64,000 nucleotides of DNA, from the NCBI RefSeq assembly GCF_000215955.2, contig NZ_AFNV02000019.1, positions 30,187 to 94,186 on the forward strand. Direction: 5' to 3'. Shown here in pieces: positions 54,999 to 63,755 of the stretch (the stretch's first letter is position 1; every line of letters starts with the position of its first letter). The position numbers were made by a program, and so were the translations under genes. The notes under the pieces were generated by a model that saw only the letters and a list, made by a program, of their open reading frames with translations, did not search any database and had not been told where the DNA came from. Origin of the DNA: Salinisphaera shabanensis E1L3A (GTDB lineage: Bacteria; Pseudomonadota; Gammaproteobacteria; Nevskiales; Salinisphaeraceae).

Positions 54999-55967
54999 TT
55001 ACCGTGACTTGGCCGAATGATCGGCCATATGCGCACCGCGCTCACCCGCCGGACGCGGCTCGTGCGCCGTCGTATCGTCTTCCACCTGATACTCCATCTG
55101 CGCGTTGAATTCCGCGCCGACCAGCACTGTCACCACAGTGACATAGATCAGCGTCAACAGAATCACGACCGCGCTGAGCGAACCGTACAACGCCGTATAC
55201 GAGTTCGAGTACGCCATGAACCAGGAAAACAGTAGCGACCCCACGGTCCAGAACGTCACCACGACCCCCGCGCCTGCACCCACCCAGCGCCAACGCGGCG
55301 GCCGACGATCCGGTGCCCAGCGATAAAGCGCCGACAGACCAAGTAATAAAATCAGTCCCCCGACCGCCATGCCGGCGGCACGCACCACCTCGACCTGCCA
55401 CAAGCTGAAGCCCAACCGTGACGCAGCCACCGGTAACCCGATCGCGAGAACGGCAGTCACCATCAGTCCGAAAATCACGCCGATCGCCACGAACAGCGAT
55501 TTGAACAACCGCCACCACGTACCGCGTTCGCTGTCCTCGTGATACGCGGTATTAAGGGCGAGCAACAGCGCCGCCACCCCCTGCTGGGCGCACCATACCG
55601 CTACCAGCAGACTGAATACGCCCGCCGCCACGAGCTTGGTTAACGATCGGCTGGATACGGAGCGCATCTGATCGACCAGCGACAAGACGACGTCGGCCGG
55701 CACAAACCCCTGCAAGGCGCGCATGTCCTCAACCATTGCCTGGGGATCGGCGATCAGGCCATAAAACGCCACGAATGCCGCAAGCGCGGAAAAGACCGCG
55801 AACAATGCCAGGAACGAAACGCCGGCCGCCGTAATGGTCATATCGTGCCGGCTGAATTCACGGCTGACCCGTTGCACGATCGCCCACCAGCCACGCCAGC
55901 CGATCTGGGCCGGGCCCTGGGCGTTGCGCGGCCCGAACCGCGGATCTTGTTCCTTTGAATTGGGCAT
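54999..55967 (-). CDS. YihY/BrkB-family inner-membrane protein
   Basis: 322-residue integral membrane protein with six predicted helices. The motif ITAAGVSFLALFAVFSALAA (about residues 40-60) and WMAYSNSYTALYGSLSAVV-like (FMAYSNSYTALYGSLSAVVI) identify the BrkB/YihY family. The highly charged C-terminal tail is typical. It is called a ribonuclease BN-like protein in older annotation, which is wrong. The ATG at 55967 avoids a long Arg-rich extension. Function in envelope homeostasis is suspected but unproven. Confidence 0.88.
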   Translation of the reverse strand: MPNSKEQDPRFGPRNAQGPAQIGWRGWWAIVQRVSREFSRHDMTITAAGVSFLALFAVFSALAAFVAFYGLIADPQAMVEDMRALQGFVPADVVLSLVDQMRSVSSRSLTKLVAAGVFSLLVAVWCAQQGVAALLLALNTAYHEDSERGTWWRLFKSLFVAIGVIFGLMVTAVLAIGLPVAASRLGFSLWQVEVVRAAGMAVGGLILLLGLSALYRWAPDRRPPRWRWVGAGAGVVVTFWTVGSLLFSWFMAYSNSYTALYGSLSAVVILLTLIYVTVVTVLVGAEFNAQMEYQVEDDTTAHEPRPAGERGAHMADHSAKSR

Positions 55968-56122
55968 ATGAAATTCGTTATCGAACGCCCGACGCCCGGG
56001 CGGCGCGTGCCACGGCTTACCCGCAGTTCGACGAGGCGCCTGCGCGAGACAGAAAGCCGTGGCGAGCTTCATTCATGGCAGCATAACCGCCCCACGGATC
56101 TTTGAGTATCAGCACCTTTGTT

Positions 56123-56911
56123 ATGGATACCCACACAACAAATGCGATTTTCGAACGCGACGGTACACGGTTTCTGCCCACCGGGCTGGCGCGCGGACCA
56201 TGGGACGAAAACGCCCTGCACGGCGGTGCACCCGCGGCGCTGCTTACGCATATCGCACAGAACACTGCCGGCCCCGAGTTCGTTCTCGCTCGACTGACCT
56301 TCGAACTGACCCGGCCGGTACCGCTGGCGTCGCTGGAAGTGCGCGCCGAGGCCAGCCGCGGACGCAGCGCGCGCCGTGTCGCGCTGCAGATCGAACACGA
56401 CGGTGTACCGATGGGCCGCGCGATCGCCTTGATGCTGCGCGAACAACCTGTCCAAGTGCCGACCGGGCCGGCGCGCACGCTCGAACCCGCACCCGACGAG
56501 TGCACGCAGCGGTACGAAACACCGGGCATGCCGTCGGGCGAGTTCTTCCACCATCGGGCCATGGACATACGTGTGGCCACCGGCAGCACGCGCGAACCCG
56601 GCCCAGCGGCGGCATGGTTTCGCCTGCGCGCACCCGTGCTCGAAGGCGTCGAGACGACGCCGGCCATGCGCGCCGCCGCTGCTTCGGATTTCGGCAACGG
56701 GCTGAGTTGGGTACTACCGTTCGACGAGTACCTGTTCGCAAATACTGATCTGACCGTCTATCTGCACCGCGCGCCGGTCGGCGAGTGGATCGGTATTGAC
56801 GCCGAGACGATCGCCCAGCCCAACGGTATCGGCTTGAGCAGTTCAACGCTCTACGATGCCGTTGGACGCGTAGGCATGGCCCATCAGAATCTGCTGATTC
56901 GAAAACGCTAG
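56123..56911 (+). CDS. Acyl-CoA thioesterase family protein (hotdog double fold)
   Basis: 262-residue TesB-like double-hotdog protein. The first hotdog has GPWDENALHGGAPAALLTHI (HGG substrate-binding motif near residue 34), and LARLTFELTRPVPLASLEVR is the conserved strand with the acyl-site. The second hotdog contains the catalytic-position segment GEWIGIDAETIAQPNGIGLS. Probable hydrolysis of acyl-CoA, linked by location to the acyl-CoA dehydrogenase operon. An in-frame TTG at 56102 is an alternative start. Confidence 0.85.
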   Translation: MDTHTTNAIFERDGTRFLPTGLARGPWDENALHGGAPAALLTHIAQNTAGPEFVLARLTFELTRPVPLASLEVRAEASRGRSARRVALQIEHDGVPMGRAIALMLREQPVQVPTGPARTLEPAPDECTQRYETPGMPSGEFFHHRAMDIRVATGSTREPGPAAAWFRLRAPVLEGVETTPAMRAAAASDFGNGLSWVLPFDEYLFANTDLTVYLHRAPVGEWIGIDAETIAQPNGIGLSSSTLYDAVGRVGMAHQNLLIRKR

Positions 56912-57036
56912 GACACGTACGCCTCGCCATACGTTGACACTCGTCAGGTAGCGAACGAACGTTCGATTTCGCTTGCCGGCGGTCGCGCGAGCTTCTAAGG
57001 TGCGGGACACATGCTTATTCAAACCGTGGTATCACC

Positions 57037-58044
57037 ATGAGCTCGACCGATCAAAACCGTCAGTTTCGTCTGGCCGAACGTCCGCAGGGCCTGCCCAAGC
57101 AAAGCGATTGGGAACTGGTCAGCGAAGCCGTCGCCGAACCCGGCAACGACGAGATCCTTGTCGCTGTCGAGTACATCTCGCTGGACCCCGCCATGCGCGG
57201 CTGGATGAATGCCGGCAAGTCGTATATCAAACCGGTCGAAATCGGCGAACTCATGCGTGCAGGCACAGCCGGCACGGTGCTCAAATCCAACCATTCCGAT
57301 TTCGCCGAGGGCGACAAGGTGTCTGGCAACTTCGGCGTTCAGACCCATGCCGTAGTCGCAGGCAAGGACGCGCGCAAGGTCGATACCAACCTGGCTGAAC
57401 TACCGGCCTATCTGGGCGTGCTCGGCATGCCCGGCATGACCGCTTATTTCGGCTTGCTGGACGTGGGCGGTGTGGCCGAAGGCGAAACGGTAGTCGTGTC
57501 GGCGGCTTCGGGCGCGGTCGGCGCGCTGGTCGGCCAGATCGCCAAACTCAAGGGCGCACGCGTGGTCGGTATTGCCGGCAGCAGCGAGAAGTGCAGTTAT
57601 GTCACCGATGAGCTCGGCTTCGATGCAGCCATCGATTACAAGAACGAAAACGTCTACAAGGCGATGAAGGAACACTGCCCGAAGGGCATCGACGTATTCT
57701 TCGACAACGTGGGCGGCGAGATTCTGGATTTCGCGCTCGCCAATCTCGCGCTCAAGGGCCGGATCGTGATCTGCGGCGCGATTTCGCAGTACAACGCGAC
57801 CGAGGGCATGTACGCGCCCAAGAACTATATGTCGCTGCTGGTCAATCGGGCACGCATGGAAGGCTTCGTGGTCTTCGACTATGCCGATCGCTACGGCGAA
57901 GCGGCCAAGGCCCTCGCTGACTGGTTGTCCGAGGGCAAGATCAAGCACCGCGAGGATATCGTGGAAGGTTTCGAGAACTTCCCCGATACCCTGCTCAAGC
58001 TTTTCGAAGGCAGCAACTTCGGCAAGTTGGTACTCAAGGTCTAG
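57037..58044 (+). CDS. NADP-dependent MDR oxidoreductase (YncB/CurA-like)
   Basis: 335-residue medium-chain dehydrogenase/reductase of the zinc-free leukotriene-B4 12-hydroxydehydrogenase group. The Rossmann fold begins about residue 150 with VVSAASGAVGALVGQIAKLKG, followed by VVGIAGSSEKCSYV. The N-terminal RFRLAERPQGLPKQSDWELV and C-terminal VDGFENFP-like (IVEGFENFPDTLLKLFEGSN) match YncB/CurA, which reduce enones, curcumin or 2-alkenals. A long hairpin follows. Physiological substrate unknown. Confidence 0.93.
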   Translation: MSSTDQNRQFRLAERPQGLPKQSDWELVSEAVAEPGNDEILVAVEYISLDPAMRGWMNAGKSYIKPVEIGELMRAGTAGTVLKSNHSDFAEGDKVSGNFGVQTHAVVAGKDARKVDTNLAELPAYLGVLGMPGMTAYFGLLDVGGVAEGETVVVSAASGAVGALVGQIAKLKGARVVGIAGSSEKCSYVTDELGFDAAIDYKNENVYKAMKEHCPKGIDVFFDNVGGEILDFALANLALKGRIVICGAISQYNATEGMYAPKNYMSLLVNRARMEGFVVFDYADRYGEAAKALADWLSEGKIKHREDIVEGFENFPDTLLKLFEGSNFGKLVLKV

Positions 58045-58061
58045 CAGCGGTTAGCGAACGA

Positions 58062-58093
58062 GTCGCGTGGTCGGCAGGCTCCGACCACGCGAC
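58062..58093. terminator. Perfect hairpin between convergent oxidoreductase and DUF72 genes
   Basis: GTCGCGTGGTCGG (58062-58074) pairs with CCGACCACGCGAC (58081-58093) around a 6-base loop. There is no strong T run, but the 13 bp stem lies exactly between two convergent genes and probably ends both transcripts. Confidence 0.7.
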
Positions 58094-58103
58094 GCTTGAA
58101 TGC

Positions 58104-58943
58104 TCACCCGTGTTCGTCAATGTGCTGTTGTAAGGCCATCGCGGCATGTGGCGCGCGAACCTTGCCTTCGCGAATGAAGTAAACGAATACATCGCGTTTA
58201 TCGGCCGATGTGTTCTCGCCTGCGCTACCGCCGATATAGGACAGATCGTCAGGGTGACCACCCGAGGCCCAGGTCTGCGCCCGCGCCGCCCAGCTGTCGA
58301 GTGCGGCGGCGCTATACCCGGTCGCGATCGCGTTATCGCCGCGTTGCAAGCGCGCATAGACGAAACCGGGCGCGGTGATATCGGCGATGGCCGGATAGTC
58401 ATCGCTATCGGCATAGACGATCGCGACCCCGGCGTCGCAGCATCGCCTCACGGCCTCCGAACAGGCAAAGCTGTCGTGACGTAATTCGACGGCGTGGCGC
58501 AACCCGATCCCGTCGACCTTGGCCGGCAGCGCGTCGAGGAAGGCGGCAAATTCGTCTCGCTCGAAGGTCTTGGTGGGCGGGAGCTGCCAGAGAATCGGGC
58601 CAAGCCGATCGCCGAGCGCCGAAATACCGGATTCCACGAAACGTTCGATCCCCTCCCCGGCTTCATCGAGACGTTTGCGATTGACCACGTAGCGCGGCGC
58701 CTTCAGCGAGAACGCAAACCCGTCGGGCGCGGCCTGTGCCCACCGCTCGAAAGTCGCCGGCTTCTGGGTGCGATAAAAGGTGCCGTTGACTTCGATCGTG
58801 GCAAGCGTCTTCGCGGCGTAGGCGAGCTCGTTTTTCTGCGCGAGATCGTCCGGATAGAACGTGCCGCGCCAGGGCTTGTAGGTCCAGCCGCCGATACCGC
58901 TACGAATTTTTCCGCGCTTTTTGCTCATCGTTGCCCGACTCAT
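58104..58943 (-). CDS. DUF72 (YecE-like) protein
   Basis: 279-residue TIM-barrel-type protein of the DUF72/YecE family. The start (IRSGIGGWTYKPWRGTFYPD) and the segments VEVNGTFYRTQK-like (TIEVNGTFYRTQKPATFERWA) and GPILWQLPPTKTFERDEF are typical. A second DUF72 gene lies at 61315-62358. The start at 58943 or at the ATG five codons later (58928) cannot be decided. Family function is unknown. Confidence 0.92.
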   Translation of the reverse strand: MSRATMSKKRGKIRSGIGGWTYKPWRGTFYPDDLAQKNELAYAAKTLATIEVNGTFYRTQKPATFERWAQAAPDGFAFSLKAPRYVVNRKRLDEAGEGIERFVESGISALGDRLGPILWQLPPTKTFERDEFAAFLDALPAKVDGIGLRHAVELRHDSFACSEAVRRCCDAGVAIVYADSDDYPAIADITAPGFVYARLQRGDNAIATGYSAAALDSWAARAQTWASGGHPDDLSYIGGSAGENTSADKRDVFVYFIREGKVRAPHAAMALQQHIDEHG

Positions 58944-59232
58944 TTCGTGCTTTACGCGAGCTTAACGCGAACAGATACTGGCGGGTGACGGTTCGGACAT
59001 GCTCTGCGGATTCGCCCTGGCGCGTCGTGCGCACCGCCGGTACCGGCTGGCCGTAGTGCGCCGAAACCGATGCCGTCGCGATTACGTTGTAGCCATTGAT
59101 TCAAGGCATTGTCGTGATCCACGCAAGGCTGCGCCTGTCCGGTCGGCCACGCCATCGTTGTACGCAAGGCCACGACCGCGCAAAATTTGCGCGCCCGCGC
59201 TGTTGCTTTGAATCCAATCGAGTCCTGTTTAC

Positions 59233-59901
59233 GTGATCAGTTATCGTCGCCGCGAACGTGTTATTGCTGCCGCCCTGACCGCGCTGTCCGGCTATGTGGA
59301 CGCCATGGGTTTCATCGCGCTGGGGGGTTATTTCGTGTCGTTCATGAGCGGAAACTCCACGCGCCTGGGTGTCGGCCTGGAAAGCGCATGGTCGAAAGCC
59401 GCACTGCCGGCGATGTTGATCGGTCTGTTTGTGGCCGGTGTAGTCATGGGTACACTGACTGGCCAAATCGCACGAGACCGGCGCCCGAGCGCAGTCCTCG
59501 TGCTTGTCACCATGCTGCTATGCATCGCCGCGATATGCCACGACGCGGGGTTAAGTTATGTGGCCGTGATGTGCATGGCCCTGGCGATGGGGGCAGAAAA
59601 TACCGTGTTCGAGCGTAACGGCGAAGTCACCATCGGCTTGACCTATATGACCGGCACCCTGGTCAAACTAGGCCAGCGCGTAACGGCGGCCCTGCTTGGC
59701 CAGGGCGATCGTTTTGCATGGGCCTGGTACCTGCTGCTCTGGCTCGGGCTGGTTGTGGGCACGCTCATCGGCGCCGCGGTTTACGCCCGAATCGGGCTCG
59801 ACGGGTTATGGTTCGCTGCACTCGCGGCTGCCGCGCTCGGGGTCGCGGCTCACCACTATATCGGTGCCAATGCGCCGTCATTTCCTGTGCCACGCGAGTA
59901 A
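59233..59901 (+). CDS. DUF1275 (YoaK-like) membrane protein
   Basis: 222-residue inner-membrane protein with about six helices. The opening ALTALSGYVDAMGFIALGGYF and SFMSGNSTRLGVGL are the conserved DUF1275 motifs, with the later ENTVFERNGEVTIGLTYMTGTLVK. Starts at a GTG. The family is thought to be a small transporter-like protein of unknown substrate. It overlaps nothing and is followed by a diguanylate cyclase gene 92 bp later. Confidence 0.9.
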   Translation: MISYRRRERVIAAALTALSGYVDAMGFIALGGYFVSFMSGNSTRLGVGLESAWSKAALPAMLIGLFVAGVVMGTLTGQIARDRRPSAVLVLVTMLLCIAAICHDAGLSYVAVMCMALAMGAENTVFERNGEVTIGLTYMTGTLVKLGQRVTAALLGQGDRFAWAWYLLLWLGLVVGTLIGAAVYARIGLDGLWFAALAAAALGVAAHHYIGANAPSFPVPRE

Positions 59902-59953
59902 AGGCGTTCAGCGTCATTTGGACCGCTTTTAAGCAAGGCCAACGACGCGCCGA

Positions 59954-59959
59954 TATAAT
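59954..59959 (+). promoter_or_regulatory. Candidate -10 element for the downstream diguanylate cyclase gene
   Basis: A perfect TATAAT in GATATAATCTC, about 35 bp before the ATG. No good -35 was found 16-18 bp upstream, so this may be an extended -10 or activator-dependent promoter, or chance. Confidence 0.35.
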
Positions 59960-59993
59960 CTCTATATCCCCGCGTATTGCCCATGCCGCCTTA

Positions 59994-60809
59994 ATGATCA
60001 TATTCACCTCTCGGCATACGCACACCCCGGACCGAGCGTCGGCGGATGGGCGTCTCAGCGCTCGCGCCCCTGGCGGCCGGTTGCGTAATTTCGTACGTCG
60101 GGTCGGCGTGTGGCGCGGCACCCTCGTTTTCACTGTTGTCACGACCCTGGTCGCTTTCGCGGTCACCGGCATCAGTATGGAACTGGCCGGTCTCAGACAC
60201 AGCCCTATCGGCTACCTGATCTCGCTGGCCTGTTCGTTGACGATCATGCCGGCGATGATGATCACGCTGTTGTCGCTGATCAAACGGCTCGACGAAGCCG
60301 AACAAGAGCTTTATCGCCTGGCGCGTACCGACGAACTGACCGGCCTGCCCAACCGTCGGTCGCTATTCGAGGCGGCGGTGAACGAACTCCAGACCGATAA
60401 GCCGGTGGCACTGCTGTTCATCGATATCGATCATTTCAAACGCGTGAACGATACCTACGGCCACCGTGTCGGCGATGTCATTCTTTGCCGTGTCGGCAGA
60501 GCGATCGACGCCCAGCTACATACCTGCGGCCTGTTATGCCGCTTCGGCGGCGAAGAATTCGCGAGCTTGTTGCACGACACCACACGGCAGGCCGCGCAGG
60601 ACATTGCCGAAGCATTGCGCCAGGATATCGAGCACACACCGATCACCGTCGGTGATCAGACGCTCTATATTACCCTGAGCATCGGCATCGCTACGGCACC
60701 GACGGCACGGCATAGCCATATCGCCACACTTATCGATAACGCCGATAAAGCGGTCTATGAAGCCAAACGCGCTGGCCGAAATCGTACACGCCTGGCACAC
60801 GCGGCCTAG
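59994..60809 (+). CDS. Membrane-anchored diguanylate cyclase (GGEEF)
   Basis: 271-residue protein with two N-terminal helices (about 45-62 and 75-95), a short linker and a full GGDEF domain from about residue 108 (ARTDELTGLPNRRSLFEAAV). The active motif is RFGGEEF, and no RxxD inhibitory site is present five residues upstream, so feedback inhibition by c-di-GMP would be weak. A TATAAT lies about 35 bp upstream of the ATG. The sensory signal is not clear because the periplasmic part is very small. The second GGDEF gene of the window (45910-47353) is frameshifted. Confidence 0.88.
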   Translation: MIIFTSRHTHTPDRASADGRLSARAPGGRLRNFVRRVGVWRGTLVFTVVTTLVAFAVTGISMELAGLRHSPIGYLISLACSLTIMPAMMITLLSLIKRLDEAEQELYRLARTDELTGLPNRRSLFEAAVNELQTDKPVALLFIDIDHFKRVNDTYGHRVGDVILCRVGRAIDAQLHTCGLLCRFGGEEFASLLHDTTRQAAQDIAEALRQDIEHTPITVGDQTLYITLSIGIATAPTARHSHIATLIDNADKAVYEAKRAGRNRTRLAHAA

Positions 60810-60848
60810 GTCGACAGGTGCCGGTCTTTAGCCCGCGATCAAAATTTT

Positions 60849-61166
60849 TCAGTTGCCGGCCCGCGTATCGGCATGCTCGGCCTGTCTCGACTCGAACAGC
60901 GCTTTCTGGTCGTCGCTTGCCGGCGTCTGGTAGCGCTGTTTGTATTCCGGGTATGGCATGCCATAGACGTGCTCACGCGCCTCGGCGTCGCTGATCGAAG
61001 CGCCACGTAGTTCAGCCTCGGCGCGATACCATTTCGACAGACAATTGCGACAAAAGCCCGCCAGGTTCATCAGATCGATATTCTGCACATCGGTACGCTT
61101 TTGCAGATGCTTGATCAGACCACGAAATGCGGCGGCCTCGGCTTCGATACGGGTCTGTTCGTCCAT
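60849..61166 (-). CDS. DUF1244-family protein
   Basis: 105-residue cytoplasmic protein with the DUF1244 fold: AFRGLIKHLQKRTDVQNIDL, the conserved FCRNCLSKWY (two cysteines, metal-like) and YGMPYPEYKQRYQ. Its length fits the family, which is known from structure but not function. The ATG at 61166 is preferred; a second ATG four codons upstream is also possible. A short GC tail follows. Confidence 0.88.
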   Translation of the reverse strand: MDEQTRIEAEAAAFRGLIKHLQKRTDVQNIDLMNLAGFCRNCLSKWYRAEAELRGASISDAEAREHVYGMPYPEYKQRYQTPASDDQKALFESRQAEHADTRAGN

Positions 61167-61314
61167 ATACGTTCTCATTCGAAAATACGGGAATCGCTGC
61201 GTACCGTTGTACGCCCGGGTTATATCACCAGCGCGGATACGCCAGTCTAAAGGGCCTGTTGTCGGCCTCCTCGACCAAAATATTGACCTCGCGGTGTTCA
61301 CACACGTTCCAATA

Positions 61315-62358
61315 CTAAGATCGGTTGCCACGCGAGCCTAACGCCCGTACAGCCTCGGCCAGCGCCCGAACCGATTCCGGCGCACAGCCCTCGGCCTTGT
61401 TGTTGATCGTTACGAACGCCGGCTGGCCACGACTCACGGTGCCCGCAATAACGCGAGAGAGAATATCCCGCGTCGCCGGGTCCGGGTCGACCAGCTTGTC
61501 GAACGGCGCATACGTATCACGCGCGGCCTCGTAGCTGTAGGCGCCGTGCTTCGGGTTGAGATTCCATCGACACACGAAGGGTCCCGGCCATAGCTGGCGC
61601 AGAATGGGCAACTGCTCCGCCGGGGCGGGCATTTTCGGATGCAGGCCGAGGCAGTAGGTCGCGCCGCTCTGCTTGAGCACATCGACAAACATCGAGGTCA
61701 GCCACTGCGGATTACGCACCTCGACCGCAACCACGGCATGCGGCACACGCGACTTGACCTCTTGCACGGTCCGCAACACATCACTCAGCCGCGCCGTCAA
61801 TGCATGGATATCGGAAAGCATATGGCCGGGTAGCGGACTTATTTGGAACACCAGTGCGCCAAGTTTGGCGCCAAGCCCCTCGCTGGCGGGCGCAGCAAAC
61901 TCACGCCATGCCAGATTGGCGTCCAGGAAATCCGGGTTCGTGCTTATCCCCTGCCCACCCGCCTGCCGGACCAACGCATCGGTGACCCGTGCGGGCGCCT
62001 TGACCATGAAGCGAAACGAACACGGCACCTGTTCGGCATAACTCGCGTACTGGGCGACCGACAGCGGCCGATAAAAGCCACGGTCGAGACTCACCGCGCC
62101 AAAGAGGGGATGGCACGCGTATGCCGGCAGTCCGCCACGAGAGAGCTGCTTTTCGCTATACAGCCGGTCCCAGACCCGATTCGCCCAACCCGGGAAATGC
62201 CACGAGGAAGTGCCAAGCCGCAGTTGTTCCGGCAGCGCGCCAGCCAACTGCTTCAGGCTTTCATCGGGCGCGGCCGCGCCCACACCCGCTGCAGCCGGCA
62301 GCTGATCGGCGAAAAGCGACCCGGTGCGCGCGTCGTCGAACGGCTCGTCAGCGTTCAT
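61315..62358 (-). CDS. DUF72 (YecE-like) protein, longer paralogue
   Basis: 347-residue protein of the DUF72/YecE TIM-barrel family. Typical segments: LRLGTSSWHFPGWANRVWDR near residue 50, VEVRNPQWLTSMFVDVLKQS and the C-terminal TINNKAEGCAPESVRALAEA. It is about 70 residues longer than the copy at 58104-58943, mainly at the N-terminus, and quite divergent, so the two are old paralogues or separate acquisitions. Function unknown. Confidence 0.9.
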   Translation of the reverse strand: MNADEPFDDARTGSLFADQLPAAAGVGAAAPDESLKQLAGALPEQLRLGTSSWHFPGWANRVWDRLYSEKQLSRGGLPAYACHPLFGAVSLDRGFYRPLSVAQYASYAEQVPCSFRFMVKAPARVTDALVRQAGGQGISTNPDFLDANLAWREFAAPASEGLGAKLGALVFQISPLPGHMLSDIHALTARLSDVLRTVQEVKSRVPHAVVAVEVRNPQWLTSMFVDVLKQSGATYCLGLHPKMPAPAEQLPILRQLWPGPFVCRWNLNPKHGAYSYEAARDTYAPFDKLVDPDPATRDILSRVIAGTVSRGQPAFVTINNKAEGCAPESVRALAEAVRALGSRGNRS

Positions 62359-62414
62359 CCATGGCCCCGGGCAGCGGCGGCGGGACGTCGATCACCGAAG
62401 GCGAACGATCGTCG

Positions 62415-62711
62415 TTATGTCTTGTCGCGACCGGTATAGCGATCGAAATTCGCCATGCACTCATCGAAATGGTCTTCGAACATCTTGCGGTACTGAGCAG
62501 TGAAGTACTCGACCGCGTTCTCGCGTTCTTCGGCCATATCATCGCTGCTTTCGGCCGTGGCAGCGACCTGGAACGCATTGAATCGGGCCGTGGCGTACAT
62601 CAGCGAGGCACTCACCTGCCCGGCTGAAACGGTCTGCGACTGACGGTTGGCGATATCGATCACTTCGTCCGCACGGGTACGAAATGCCGGTGATAGGCTT
62701 TTTTCGCTCAT
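62415..62711 (-). CDS. DUF3144-family protein
   Basis: 98-residue cytoplasmic protein matching the DUF3144 family: FRTRADEVIDIANRQSQTVS at the start and MYATARFNAFQVAATAESSD, then VEYFTAQYRKMFEDHFDECM. Small, helical; gammaproteobacterial members have no known function. The ATG at 62711 gives the family start; the frame extends upstream without homologous residues. It lies 56 bp downstream-in-transcription of nothing obvious, alone before the gene-free stretch. Confidence 0.85.
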   Translation of the reverse strand: MSEKSLSPAFRTRADEVIDIANRQSQTVSAGQVSASLMYATARFNAFQVAATAESSDDMAEERENAVEYFTAQYRKMFEDHFDECMANFDRYTGRDKT

Positions 62712-63755
62712 GGGTGCGTGTCTTCCAAGACAATGGATGCGGCGCACAGGATACCGAAGAAAAAGACGGCAAACGAAACGAGTGGGCTGGTTTGCTCTTA
62801 TCGCGAAGTAGCCTCACGGCAACGCCGACCTACAAGAGGATGACGGGGGATTCCGCTTGAATTCCGATAGTGCACGCGCCTGCGCCGCCCGATACAAACG
62901 ATCTACAGAACAAAGTTTCCACGGCTGGGACTTTCGACCAATCGAAATCGATAATTTCGTAAGGCGAGGGTTAATTCGAGAAAGCGAAACAGCGTCGACA
63001 AAGTAAAAAACGAAATATTATCGATTGCATGATCTATCGACCTGGCTCGAAAATTCCGCATCGAGTGCCCTGATCAGCACACCTCGACTCACCAAGCTAC
63101 TGCCGTTCAATCGTTCGCGGGACGTATCGTGAACATCTTCGGCAATTACGCGGAAATCATGCTATAGCCACTCGATCGACACAAAAATTAATATCAAATA
63201 ACAATAATTTGACTACAACGTTAGAACAAGCGCGCCGATTTGGGCAATATCTGACTCAAGGGGACACGACACGGCCTGGCAAAGCTGTTGCCGAACACAT
63301 TACGGCGACGACCGGTCGTAGCGCCTCGCGGATCTAACCAACGGATACGCCGCCGACGTCAAACAGGCCACGGGCAAGTTTGTCGTTGGATGTCGGCATC
63401 GTCAGACACGATGACGGTGCCGCCCTGCGCAAAGCAAGCAGACCTTCTACCGATGCAATATGAACGAAAACCTGCCTTCGTATTTCGCACAGGACGAAGT
63501 CCCAGTAATCATTGCCCCAGACTCGATCTGTTATGACTCCAAGCACTGCGGTCGCGGCCTCTCGAACGCCTCCGACGACCGCGCGCCTTACCTGTTCACG
63601 CAAGCAAGCGTAGCTCCAGGGCGCCGGTAAGCCGCTTCAAAAACCAGGCGGCCGAAGTGTTTGTTTGTGCCTTGGGCGTGCTGGAAAATTTCGCGCTGCT
63701 AAGGCGTCGTATTGGCTATGGTGATCCCCTGTCCGCTAGCAGCTAAACCAAAAAT
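62712..63755. other. 1 kb gene-free, AT-richer stretch before the PAS gene
   Basis: The longest stretch without a supported gene. It is AT-rich around 62930-63030 and again around 63180-63220 (AAATTAATATCAAATAACAA), far below the local GC level. Short open frames at 63288-63603 on both strands show no recognisable family and contradict each other. No tRNA, repeat or phage end is visible. It may be a regulatory or foreign segment that carries the promoter of the PAS gene. Confidence 0.5.

Noticed and set aside
63288..63603. Two overlapping short open frames (82 and 89 codons, opposite strands)
   Set aside because: They overlap one another, have no recognisable family and no ribosome binding sites, and the region is AT-rich and otherwise gene-free.
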